Assembly: GCF_042242105.1 (NCBI RefSeq) | Contig: NC_092033.1 | Coordinates: forward strand, 18,662,908-18,726,907 | Length of the DNA: 64,000 nt | DNA from: Pempheris klunzingeri | Lineage: Eukaryota > Chordata > Actinopteri > Acropomatiformes > Pempheridae | Reading direction: 5' to 3' | Shown: positions 11,515 to 40,430 of the stretch, one piece after another | Layout of the letters: the number at the start of each line of letters is the position of its first letter | How positions within the stretch are numbered: position 1 is the first letter of the stretch | Made by a program: the position numbers and the translations under genes | Notes under the pieces: model-generated | Databases searched by the model: none | Seen by the model: the letters and a program-made list of their open reading frames with translations, nothing else | What the model was told of the DNA's origin: nothing

Positions 11515-11626
11515 GGAAGTGTTTTTCCACGGCTCCTGTCCAGCTGTCAGTAGTACCCATCAGGGACACCAGGGGGCAGAAACACCACGGAGACAGACGT
11601 TAAGAAAACCTGAACAAAATACAATC

Positions 11627-11632
11627 TTTATT
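11627..11632 (-). promoter_or_regulatory. mkln1: Candidate poly(A) signal of mkln1
   Basis: Reads AATAAA on the minus strand and is followed on that strand by a T/G-rich stretch (attgtattttgttcag). If used, the mkln1 3' UTR is about 4.8 kb. Other minus-strand AATAAA hexamers (near 12903 and 14661) could give shorter forms. Confidence 0.45.
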
Positions 11633-12504
11633 CGTTATATACATTACATACAATGCAATACTACAAGGCTTTCTACACATTCACTGTATTCACAGAGTAG
11701 TGCTCACTGATCTGAGAGTACCAGCCTTAGAACTCCTGAGTCCCACTCAGGGGTCGAGAGAAGGGCAAAGTGGAAAAGAACAAAAAAAAAGAAAATTAAA
11801 AGTAACATTCTCTCAGTAAAACATTGTTGTGGAGGATTTTTACCCTAAAATAGCAAAAAGAAAAGTAGTATTTGGCATTGTGTGTGTGTGTGGGTGTGTG
11901 TGTGTGGGGGGGTGCTTTCAATTAGTTCTCTTAAATACGTTTTTTTCTGGCACAAAATGAGAAATGCTACAGAAAGCACGAGGAGCCTTAAATCTGGACC
12001 AAAAAAAACTAAAATAATCCCTCAGACAGCACTTTCATTCACTAAGATGGATGCTTTTTTCTGCTCTGACGTCGTCTTGTTTTTTTGAAAGACTGATCGG
12101 TTTCCATTTAGCGACTACCAGGGCAGCAGAAGTGTGTGTGTGTGTGTGTGTGGGAGGGGGGGGGGACCACTCATCCCCTGTGTCAGTGAAACACAGGCAG
12201 ATTAGCCAGACAGTGATGGAAGCCACAATCACAGTAAACACATACCTGAGTGGCTCTGACAGCTTTCCAACAGTGCTCTGCTCTGCTGTAGCAGCAAAGA
12301 GCTCATCAGCAGTTTCACACGGCCATAAAGCGAGCGGAGCCTCTCTTAGATGTTTTCAGTGGGAAGCAGACAGTTCCATTCAGAGGAATGCTGCCTCAGA
12401 GGGTCAGTGTGATAAAACGGTTATATCGGACACTTAAAAAGGACCATACCACTGTTTTTTTTCCCCTCTGAAAATCTCACCCATCTCCAACAAAGCTTGT
12501 ATAT

Positions 12505-12850
12505 TTAAAGGAATAGTCAGCCATTTTGGGAAAAATGCATATTTGCTTTCTTGCCGAGTTAGATGAGAAAGTTGACACCACTTTGAAACCTGTATGCTAA
12601 ATATGAAGGGACTGCCAGCAGGTGGTTAGCTTAGCTTAACACAAAGGCCGGACTGCACAAAGCCACAGGGTAAAGTAAAGTGACCATACGGTGACCAAGA
12701 AACCAGCAGAGACTCCACTGGGCTGATGGAAGAGCTTCAGATGGGGCAGCGAGCAGGTAGTACGTTCCCAGTTTTGATGCTAAGCTAAGATAAAGTCCCT
12801 GATGGTGGCAAACTGTAGCTAGATATCAATGTGGAACTGACACACAGTCA
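12505..12850 (+). repeat. Interspersed fish repeat in the mkln1 3' region
   Basis: It begins aaaggaatagtcagccattt and continues gcttagcttaacacaaaggc. This is the recognisable pattern of a common percomorph repeat ('...tttgggaaa...gctttcttgccgagttagatgag...ggttagcttagctta...'). It is non-coding and about 350 bp. I cannot name the family with certainty. Confidence 0.6.
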
Positions 12851-14456
12851 TCTGTGACATCTGTCATCAATAAATCCGAGCTGGTCTTTGAAATACACAG
12901 GCCGTTTATTAATACCTTCTGCTGTTTTCACAGTATGTACTCATCACTCTGTCTGTCTGTCCAGGTAAAAAAAGAAGAAAAAGGTGTCTGCAAAATAACA
13001 AAAAAAAGATTGAACCCATTTCTCCAGTTGTAAAACTACTGCCTGATCTAGATAAAGATGCTAGCTCTAGATGAATAGTAGGATGATTTAAGCATCGTCT
13101 TATATTTGTCTTGTTCTTCCAGCTGTCTGGATTAGGAAATGGAATCACTACTTGTAGAGGAGCTTAAAAAATGTGTAGCAAATGAAATATTATTTGTATT
13201 GATTCTTTTTTTTTTTTTTTTTTTAACCAGCTGGTTAGAAAAGTCTTTGAGGAGTCTGGAAGAGCAGTAAGCATTGTTAAAAGATCTTTGTGTTTTCACG
13301 GGCAGGGGGTGACCCTGGAAACTGCTACTTATGGCTGTAGTTCAGCAGATGTTACACGGACTTGCATTCCTTTGACAGTCCATAACTTAATGATATGTAT
13401 GGCCTTTAACCTGGCCAACGCTGGTACGGCCCTGTCATTTCAACATGAGTGCACTCACTGTGAAGAAGTGTGTGTACAGCACCACTTAAGGGGGTCTAGG
13501 TAAGTGTACTAGTTCAAGATTGATCTTAAAGTCTCATTAAATACCAGATTCCACTGTTAACAGATGTAACCCTCATGTCAAAATAGTGTCAAATATGAAA
13601 GATGTGATTCTTAAATATGCCAATAAGTTACACAAGGAACAATCCATCTTTTCACCCTCTTGTTAAACTGACCTAATGATGTCCTTCATGTTCTTTATGT
13701 TCACAGACAAACGGTGTTCATCCTGTACATCACACACTCACACATTATGTACAAATTGTGGTTAACAGTCGTAGCAGATGTGCCAGAGATGTCACGTTAC
13801 ATAGTGCCCGATGTATCACAGTTGTTCTGAATGTATTTCTGGGAGAGGCGATCACTTGTAGCTTTCGTCTGACTGATGGACACTGGCTTTCAGTCAATGT
13901 CAGTGATCACATTTCCACTGGAAACAATTCATTAGCGTCTGACTGAGACCATGGAAGACAATAAACAAGAAAACTGTGGGACTTGAGGTGAGCAGTAAGC
14001 ACCAATGAACACTGACCCCCAAAACGATTTGGTAACAGCAGAGGTAAACTGTTCAACGTCAAACTAAAAGCACACAACTGAGCAGCGCTACCAATCCAGT
14101 CTGGCCGTCCTCTGAAGTGGCCTTGGGCAGCACTGTGGAACCTCCAGCACTACTCCTAAGTAGCCGAGCCTGACGTTCGGCCTCCTGTGGAAGACTGGAG
14201 GCGTCTCTGACCTCAGCTCGCCTGTCTAGCACACCGTTTTGACTCGGTGTCTTTCTTTTTGGTGATGTTACAACCGATACGTGACACCACGTGACAGGAA
14301 GCTTTTCTAAAACTGTGACAGACATTCCAAAGTTGCTGCACAGTGAGGAACCTTTGTGGTGAGTGCCCATCAGCAGTTATTTTTCCCCCCTATGTGAGCA
14401 AATTAAGCATCATGTTGTCAGTGTCATTATAGGCCTTTGAATGATGAGCACAGAAC

Positions 14457-14476
14457 CCCCCCCCCCCCCCCCCCCC
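14457..14476 (+). repeat. Homopolymer C tract
   Basis: About 20 consecutive C (G on the mkln1 sense strand), within the inferred mkln1 3' UTR. Confidence 0.9.
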
Positions 14477-16448
14477 ATCACTGTCACTTTCTGAATAGTG
14501 TTTCTCAAGGGAAGTAAAGAAGATGAAGCAATAATCCACTACTACCAAGTCTTTGTTGCACATCCTACAACACGGTGACTGCAAATGAACCGGACACCAA
14601 TGCCACACGTGGAGTGTCGGTGAGGACAGCCACGCTGACAGCTTGGAGACGGGCTTCTTTGTTTATTTAACTACTAAAACGAGATATGCTGCTACTCAGT
14701 GACAAACACGCCACTGTTAAATGAAACGTGTTTGATATTTGTGTGATTCTGGAAGTCCAAATTAACCAGCAGTGGAGGGCAGAAAGAGATGCTGAGCACC
14801 GCAGGCTGGGGGTACAGGGACTAGAGCTCATGATATTAAACACAATAGGAGGCCGATCAACAAAACTATGGTGAAGGTGTACTTAAAGTTAAAAGCTAAC
14901 ATGCCAACATTCATGCTGCCAACCTGTTGGTGTTTCCAGGTATAGAAGGTCTCAGTTTAGCCCGTCAGCATGCTACCATTTGACAACATATATAGTGTTT
15001 TGTTGGCGGGGGGGCCATGGTAGAAGAGGGATGACACCTGACAGGTTTGTAGGTTAAATGGTTGTAACGGATGCGGAGGCTCGGCTGACTCTGCTCAGTC
15101 CTGCTGTCCTCTTCACAAGTGTATTCAGCGGCACATTTGGGGATTTCGAGAAGGAAAAGGAACACTTCACCCACTAATTCCTCACACTGAAGGAACATCT
15201 TCTCAACGCAGTATGAAAAACGGACTTTTTCCCCCACTCTAATTGTAAAACTGAATTACTGGCACCAGCACTTCATTCACATACACACCAACTGGTTTGA
15301 CCTCTTCCCATTGAGCGCGAATTAAACTTAGAACCAAAAAGCTACTATATGTGGACCCTGACTTTTTGATGAAGAGGGACAAGAAAGAATCGTCATGATC
15401 CAGCACAGGATCTGTTCAATCCAAAAAAGTCCTATATGTATATTTACATATTCTGTACATCATTTGACCTTAGAGTGAAGTTACATTAATTATTGAGGAG
15501 AAAAATTAAACTTCATCTTGTGTTTCCTGCAGTAAATGCTAATTTACCAGCCAGTTTTACAGGGATAACAACCAAAACCAATATAATATTTAGATATATA
15601 TTAAACTTTATCTCATAGAATCATTTCTCTATTGTTCATACAACATTGTTACATTTTTAGCCTCTTTTTGCTCTGCACGGCTGCCACAATCATAAATGCA
15701 GGCATGTGTTACAGAAACGCAAGCTCACCAAACCACCAAAATTAAAACGTTTACAGAAAATTTTGCAGGAGAGATGCTGAGAACAAACAGAAGAGCTTGT
15801 AGCTGTGGAGAGTCAAGTGGTTTCCTGTGTCGTTAACACCGTCCCATCTTCAAATAAATTAACAACCAGTCAAGTTTAACTCAACTTTCTCAACAATTGG
15901 CCTAAACAGATGTCATCTCCTCATCTGTTTTCCTCTAACCATGTGGGGACACATGTGGTGGACTGTTTGGATGTTTGTGTGGTTGCAAAAGCACAAATCC
16001 AACACAAAAAAAGGAAAAGGTAGCAAACAAGTGTGTGCAAATTCTCTTTTTTGGCCTTAATTATTATTATTTTTTTTAGGAAAAACAACCAAATAAAGAT
16101 AAGAAAACACAAGCGATGTTTGGCAGAGATTGGAGGAGCTTTGCATGCTCAAAAACATTTTCCTCAGCAAGAAAACCAAAGGAAAAAGAAAAGCACACAC
16201 ATCTCAGATGGTCGTAGAGTTTCGCTCATACCACAGTGTTGTTTATGTGCGTGTTTACGACTCTCACCGACGCAGATTGTGACAGCAGGAGGGTCCAGGC
16301 GAGTGGTGTCCACCAGTGGGGTTCAGGAGTAGAAAAATAACTGGTCTCTGTCTCCTCCGTCCCATCAGGTGCCTGGATGGGTAGGTGTTCGGTCGGTCCA
16401 GTGGCTGAGGTGATGGAGAGAGGGGTGGTGTGACAGAGGTGGGAGGGG

Positions 16449-34808
<18,360 letters not shown>

Positions 34809-34950
34809 CTTGTTGCAGAAAATAACAAGCAGAGGGAGGCTAGCAAGCGCGAGCGGTGACAGCCCTTAAAGAGACAGTGCCCTAAAACACGTCCATCGTA
34901 ATGAACGTCAGGTGCTCACTGTGTCCTGTTTCTGATGTCATTAGGCTCCA
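34809..34950 (-). promoter_or_regulatory. mkln1: Likely mkln1 promoter / 5' UTR
   Basis: This is the sequence directly upstream of the mkln1 start codon on the minus strand. It is GC-rich relative to its surroundings with CpGs (gcaagcgcgagcggtgac), has no TATA box that I can place, and sits at the edge of the CpG-containing intron 1. The exact transcription start is not determinable. Confidence 0.45.
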
Positions 34951-35681
34951 TCCAGACTGTGGGGCCGCAGGGCTGTGGTTGGATTGGCAGTTCAGCTTAC
35001 ATAGAAATAACATGATAAAAATCAAACAATAATACCTATTTCAAGAAACAATGTCCACATATCTGGGACCACCACAGACCTCACCGTGACACTTGGAGGC
35101 CCTACAGCAAAATGAGCTCCAGGGTCCCTTGATGAAAACAAGATTTAAAAAAAAATACCAATATGCAGCAAATATCAGATTTTCTTCAAACCATCTGTTG
35201 ATACCACATCTGTGTCATTTCAAATATGTGGAATGTGCATAGTCCTGAACTTGGACACTGCCAGGGCTGCTGCTAGACTACAGCTCTGATGCTGGTTGGT
35301 TACCTCCATCCTTCCCCTGCATCCCTTAATGTTTTATCTTTACTATATATGTAATATTTCTTTTTGCTGCACACATTCCCACTCTGTTTTATACAGAATG
35401 TCTTTCCTATATATATATTTTTTGTAGTATATATTGTAATTGTGAATATGTGCCTTTTATATTTTTAAGCATAGTACTGGAAGGGGTAACAAAGCACAAT
35501 GTATAATGTGACAAATAAAAACTTAATTTCTGTAGATGTACACATGGATATCTGGTAACAAAGAGTATGTTCCTGTTTGCTCACCATCAGGTGCACTATT
35601 AACACTGCTAGCCCTGTCTTGCCTCATTCTGTTTCTTTTTCTTTTTTGTCCAGTCACACCCCCCGTTGCGTCCTATCATGG

Positions 35682-35952
35682 GGTGGTTGTGGTTCAGAGG
35701 TAGAGCGGGTTGGCCATCCATTGGGTGATTGGTGGTTCCAGCTCCTCCGGTCCACATGTCGAAGTGTCCTTGGGCAAGACACTGAACCCCAACTTGCCTC
35801 TAAATCACAGTGTGAATGTGTGTGAAAGAATATTCTCCTCCAGCTTAGACTCCTCCTGTATGAATGATGTGTGAATGAGGATGTGATGGAAAAGGGCTTG
35901 AGTAGTTGAAATGACTAGAAAGGCGCCATTACGGACTGTTTTACCATTTACC
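35682..35952 (+). mobile_element. tRNA-derived SINE, copy 1
   Basis: The head resembles a tRNA (gtggttcagaggtagagcgg). The body (tgtcgaagtgtccttgggca, agacactgaaccccaact, tcctcctgtatgaatgat, gtgaatgaggatgtgatgga) and the end in ttttaccatttacc are typical. It is a truncated, diverged copy of the same family as the element at 36772. Confidence 0.8.
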
Positions 35953-36771
35953 AGGCAATTTATCAAGGAAATTAATATTCCTTATTAATATTCTTTCCAA
36001 AAATATAAATATGATTCATATTTATTATCATTATCGGACTGTAGATTGTTGACCTGTTTAACATTGCACTGGTTCCTTTCTGAAACAAAGACAAGAAAAC
36101 TGCTGTGGACTGTCTGGGTGATCTCAGTGTTTCGCTCCATGTCGAGTCATTGGGCTCACAGGGTGGATGAATCATCCCCTGAGTAATGTGGATATGGCTT
36201 TACTCCAGTTAACTGGACCTCTTTTACCGAAACCTATTGTAGTGCTAAACACAACTCCTCCTCTTCCTCTAACCTTTAAACCCCAGCTCCTTCACCCCAC
36301 CCTGCGCTCTACTCCACGTCTTCATCTGCAGTATACTGTTTGAATGCATCCAGTGACAGACAGCACCCTTAGAGCCACACCAATAGGGTGGCTACAAAAG
36401 ATGCAACACTTTCTCAAGGTCAAAATAGAAATGTTTTAGCAAAAAAGGGCAATCACTTAAAAAGCAATCATTTTAAAATGCATTTTCCAGTTTGCACTTG
36501 TGAGACTGGCCCTTTGGTTTGACTTAATTTGATGGGGAGCATTTAAAGTGAGCTTGTGGTGCAGCCCAGTATCACGCCAAAGCGTGGAATACACCCTTCG
36601 ATCCACTGGAGGATACTGTGTCAGCATCACGTTTTGCCTCGCTTAAGCATGTGAAAAACACATATGTCTGAAGGTAAAATACCACCACAGGGCCATAAAG
36701 ACCGCAGCAAAGGACCAACAGTACGACAGAGAGTGCTTAGGGAGGAGATGATGGATGGATCAAACATCACA

Positions 36772-37010
36772 TGGGCGGCTGTGGCTCAGAGGTAGAGCAG
36801 GTCGTCCCTCAATCGGAAGGTCGATGGTTCGATCTCCGGCTGTGAGTCAGCATGTCGAAGTGTGGTGTAGCAAGACACTGAACCCCAACCTGCTCCTGAA
36901 GCAGCTTCAGTGTGTGAATGAACAGTCTCCTCCACCTTAGATTCCTCCTGTATGAATGATATGTGAATGAGGATGTGATGGAAAAGTGCTTTGAGTTGCC
37001 ACTTTTAGTT
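36772..37010 (+). mobile_element. tRNA-derived SINE, copy 2
   Basis: The promoter boxes are well kept: A box TGGCTCAGAGG at 36782-36792 and B box-like GGTTCGATCTC at 36826-36836. The body shares catgtcgaagtgt, caagacactgaaccccaac and tcctcctgtatgaatgat with copy 1 and with copies known from many fish. It is not a functional tRNA: the 3' half does not fold into an acceptor stem. Confidence 0.85.
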
Positions 37011-38097
37011 GGCAGTGTCACTCGGTCGGATGAGCAGTTAGCTCAAAAAGTGGGCAGAGGAAGCGGAGAGGTGTCTGTCGTTGGTGAGAGTTGGACTCTG
37101 CTCTAATTCAAACCGTGGCCCGTCGTCTGCAAGCCTCACAGACCCCCAGACCTGTAGAACCTTCGCATGGTTCTGGCCGCCAGCGAGACCTTCTACTGCA
37201 CCGAGGAGAAACTCCAGTCAAACGATGCTCATGAAAGAGTATATGATTTTTATTGACATCATCTTTTTCCGTATGCGTGTCCTTTATCCTGCCAGCAGCT
37301 TAAATATACAGTTTGTATTAGAGGTGGAAGCTGTTTGTCTTTAGTTTCTGATCAAACAGGATTTTCCCCCTTCAAATAGAATACCCACTCTGCTGTGCTA
37401 GCACCAAGGAAATAACATTCCAACAGTGTTGGAAACAACAGCATTGAATTTATGGTTTGGGGATATAACAATACATTAAATGACTCGTTCAAATGGAGTG
37501 TGAAGGCACTCAGAGGATAGATGGTGGAGACTGCTTACACCTTACCTGGGATTTTATGTTTTTGTAAGATTCTGTGAAAGTGTTAGTTATTGATGAATCA
37601 TCTGCATGTGGACGTCTTCCAGGGCCGATGACGTGAACCAAACGATAATTGTGTTCCTTCGAAGTGCACGTCCTCCGCTTGGCAGAGCCTTGCTTCCACT
37701 TACTGCAAATGGAAGGACACTACTCACGTTTCATTTGTGCGGATGGAAACCCATACACTGAAAATACAAGCGAGAATAGTTTTATTACTGAGTAACACTT
37801 GCAAGGCAGGCTGTGTCCTGCAACCATGCAGTGAAACATTTCAACATCCATTGCACAGATTGGCATTAAATCTGATATTTGGATTTAGTTCCACCGACCA
37901 GTCACAAAGTTTGAGAATGATGTAAACCAAAATGATGAGCCGAACGACACTAAAATGTGTGTGTGGCTGTCTCTCACATGAGATCAGCTGTGCTTCCCCA
38001 CAGTGTTAGTCAGCCCATGATGATGTCACATACCCATGACCTCATTTAAAAGAAAGAAACAGCCGAAAAAAGAGGCGTCGCCCGCCCCATCTTCCTC

Positions 38098-38310
38098 ACT
38101 ATCATCATCATCATCATCATCACCGCTTACATTACCTTACCACCATCTTCATCAAAACCACCAGAGCCACTAACAGTTATCACGATCACCATCATCTTCA
38201 CAACTATCCTCTTCATCACTCTAACAGTCACTCATGTCGTCATCATCCCAACAACATCCTCTTCATCGTCATTACAGTTACCATCATCATCATCATCACC
38301 ATCATCCTTC
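38098..38310. repeat. CAT/CAC-rich simple-sequence region
   Basis: Imperfect (ATC)n and (CAC)n runs (38101-38122 and 38281-38304) separated by related A/C/T-only sequence. It borders the CpG-rich block on its left. Confidence 0.8.
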
Positions 38311-38319
38311 CGGTAAGAG

Positions 38320-38900
38320 CACGGTAACCCGGCCTGAGGGCTTCACGGCCTGCTGGTTCACTGTCACTGAAGGCGCAGCATCTTATTTCCCCGGGACGCG
38401 CACTGCCGGCCGTGAGCGCGCACGAAGCACCATCACGTGGGAGGTCCCTTTAAGTTTCCACTGACGGAGGCCTGCGCGTGTCACATGGACGTGATCTAAA
38501 GAAACGGCAGGAACGGAGAGGCAGAGTGCGCCGAGCTCCGGGATGCTGGAGCAGGGGCCGAAGTGGACGCAGTCTTCTGCCGACAGCCGGCAGAGGACTG
38601 CGGGGAAGAGGGACGGCGGGGCCGAGCCGGGCCGAGCCGAGCCCCTGCCGAGCCCGGCCGATCCTGGCCGGGGCGGTCCGAGCCGGACTCACTGCGCCTC
38701 ATCGGACGGGACTGTATTCGCAGTCGCACCTGCCGGCTATGACACGCACTTTAAAAAGAGAATGACAGCTGTCCTCGGTCCCGGAGCAGAAGAGGAGCGG
38801 CTGTCAGCGTGAGTGAAGTTATTTCTCCCGGCTCGGCTCGTACCTGCTCGGCTCGGCGGTGCTGCCGCAGGTGCGTTTGCGCGCTTTCGTATCGTGGCCA
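38320..38900 (+). promoter_or_regulatory. CpG-rich block: candidate promoter and first exon reading away from mkln1
   Basis: This is the most CpG-dense stretch of the right half of the window (for example gccgagccgggccgagccga). It contains CACGTG at about 38433 and CACATG at about 38480, ORFs open on both strands (expected in GC-rich DNA), and a good donor (tcagc then gtgagtga) at 38808/38809. One ORF from 38543 reaches this donor, ending AEEERLS, but the protein is not recognisable. It could be a coding first exon, a noncoding RNA start, or only a CpG island. In human, LINC-PINT starts head-to-head with MKLN1, so its position would fit; that link is inference only. Confidence 0.5.
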
Positions 38901-40189
38901 GTTAGTGCGCCGCTGTGTTTAGCATCTCTCTCTTTTTTTTTTGGAAAAGTGTGTTTGTCAGAGAAGGCGCAAACATTCCTGCAGGGGAAGATTCTTGATC
39001 ATGTGCCATGTGCGTGTCCTCGAAACTGTGTTCGTCCGTGTGACCGCATTCCAGGTGGTGTTGCGCACATAGAAATTGGAGTGGAAGTAAACAAGTGGGA
39101 ATAGGGCCTCGCTGTGGAGCTTGAAAACAGTGTTCGGAGGTTGAGCACGGTGCTCCGGGCTGGACTGGGAACATCCCGCCCCTCTTTTCCAAGCCCAGCC
39201 CTGGAGCCGTGCGTCCAGACGCCAAGAACAAGTGAAGTTATTGATGATTTTGCGTGACAATTCCAGCAAAGATAAATCATAGAGCAATAACATCTAAAGC
39301 GAGATTAATAATAAAGCATGTAGTACAATTTAATATTAGATGAGCTCCGTCGGGGTGGGGGGGTGGGGGGGTTGGATTAAATGTTTATGAAGCAGCCTCC
39401 GTGGCTGCGTGCTAAACGTGAGTGTGGCAGTTTTCTGGCTGAGGACAGAATTTATGAGTGTGTGGCTTTTAAGCAGAGGCCCTATTTGTTTAATAAAGCC
39501 ACACTGTCTTCATACTCTTCCAGTGAGGAAAATAAGAAAACCACCTGCCTGCTGCTCAGGCTATTGCCCAAACACACACACACACACACAAAACAAACAC
39601 ACACTAGTGAGCATTTTGCTGATTCATAACAGGGCAGTCTCATCTGTGTGTGTGTGGCACGGGGAGCTCAATCAGCCTCTAATTCTGGCTGCAGTTTCAG
39701 TCTCAAGCAGAGAGGGGAAGTAATTCACTGTGTTAAAAGTGGCTCTTCCGGAGACGCTCACCCTCGGCACAGGCCATCGGCTCTCAGACTGGGCCAACTG
39801 GAGGAGGCACCAGTTGATGGAAAAGGGCTGGCGGACATCTAGAAATTCGGTCTGTTCGGCAGGAAAGTACCGGAGAGGAAACCATCAGAGCTTCTTTGTG
39901 ACGTACAGTTGCACCATATGACACTCAAAGTGGTGCGTTATGACCTGGAAAATCTTTTGCTTGTCATTGTTTGCCTTAGTGACGCGTACGGGCCAGCACC
40001 CAACCTTGTGTGATCCAAACAGTAAGGGTTTGGCTTGCTGAGCACTCTTCAGTGGGGTAAAAATCTAATTGATTAGATTAGATGTGCATTAGAAGTATTT
40101 TTTATCTTCTAATAGCTAATAATGTGTTAAACTGCTTCCTGTTTCCACACTCAGCAGACACACGCACCATGTGCCACGTGAAGTCGTGT

Positions 40190-40312
40190 TTCTGGCCACC
40201 TGCTGAATAGCAATCCAATATTCACGTTCCTTTTAGCTCTGTTTTTGGTCTCCACAAACTCCAGAGAGAACTATCTAGCGTTTGAGCTGCTAAATGCTCC
40301 GCTCGCTTCTCT
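40190..40312 (+). repeat. Interspersed fish-repeat fragment (GCTGCTAAATG family)
   Basis: It includes cacctgctgaatagcaatcc, tttggtctccacaaactcca and gagctgctaaatgctccgct. The last phrase recurs at 51435-51455. Confidence 0.55.
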
Positions 40313-40322
40313 AGTGGAGCTT

Positions 40323-40430
40323 CCCATTGTTCTGCCAGCCCATTGTTCCGAAAACCCCCAATAGTCCGAAAAATGTCCATTATCCCAAAAACGAGCGCCG
40401 TTGCTCCGAAGGCCCCCTGCTCTGAAAATC
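40323..40430 (+). repeat. Short tandem repeat, period about 18 bp ('cccattgttccgaaaac')
   Basis: About six diverged units in a row (cccattgttctgccag, cccattgttccgaaaac, cccaatagtccgaaaaat, ...ttgctccgaaggc, ctgctctgaaaatc). It directly follows the fish-repeat fragment and may be an internal part of a larger element. Confidence 0.65.

Larger units (their letters stand above)
9585..11540 (+). other. podxl: podxl 3' UTR (inferred) with candidate poly(A) signals
   Basis: Downstream of the stop codon the sequence has no further splice pattern or ORF of note. AATAAA occurs at 10362-10367, 10911-10916 and 11509-11514. The last is followed by a GT-rich stretch (gtgtttttcc), as expected downstream of a cleavage site. 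The real end cannot be chosen from sequence alone. Confidence 0.5.
11600..16448 (-). other. mkln1: mkln1 3' UTR (inferred)
   Basis: No exon of another gene was found in this 4.8 kb. It contains (TG)n tracts at 11880-11910 and 12132-12151, an interspersed repeat at 12505-12850, a T tract near 13207-13224, and a C tract at 14457-14476. Its full extent as UTR is inferred from the poly(A) signal positions only. Confidence 0.45.
34951..38090. other. Intergenic region upstream of mkln1
   Basis: No gene is seen. It contains two tRNA-derived SINEs (35682-35952 and 36772-37010) and otherwise AT-rich unique-looking DNA. Confidence 0.7.

Noticed and set aside
36772..36845. tRNA gene
   Set aside because: It has tRNA-like A and B boxes but no complete cloverleaf and continues into a SINE body.
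38450..38765. Several ORFs on both strands in the CpG block
   Set aside because: GC-rich DNA keeps all frames open by chance. No product is recognised, so only the promoter and first-exon possibility is kept.
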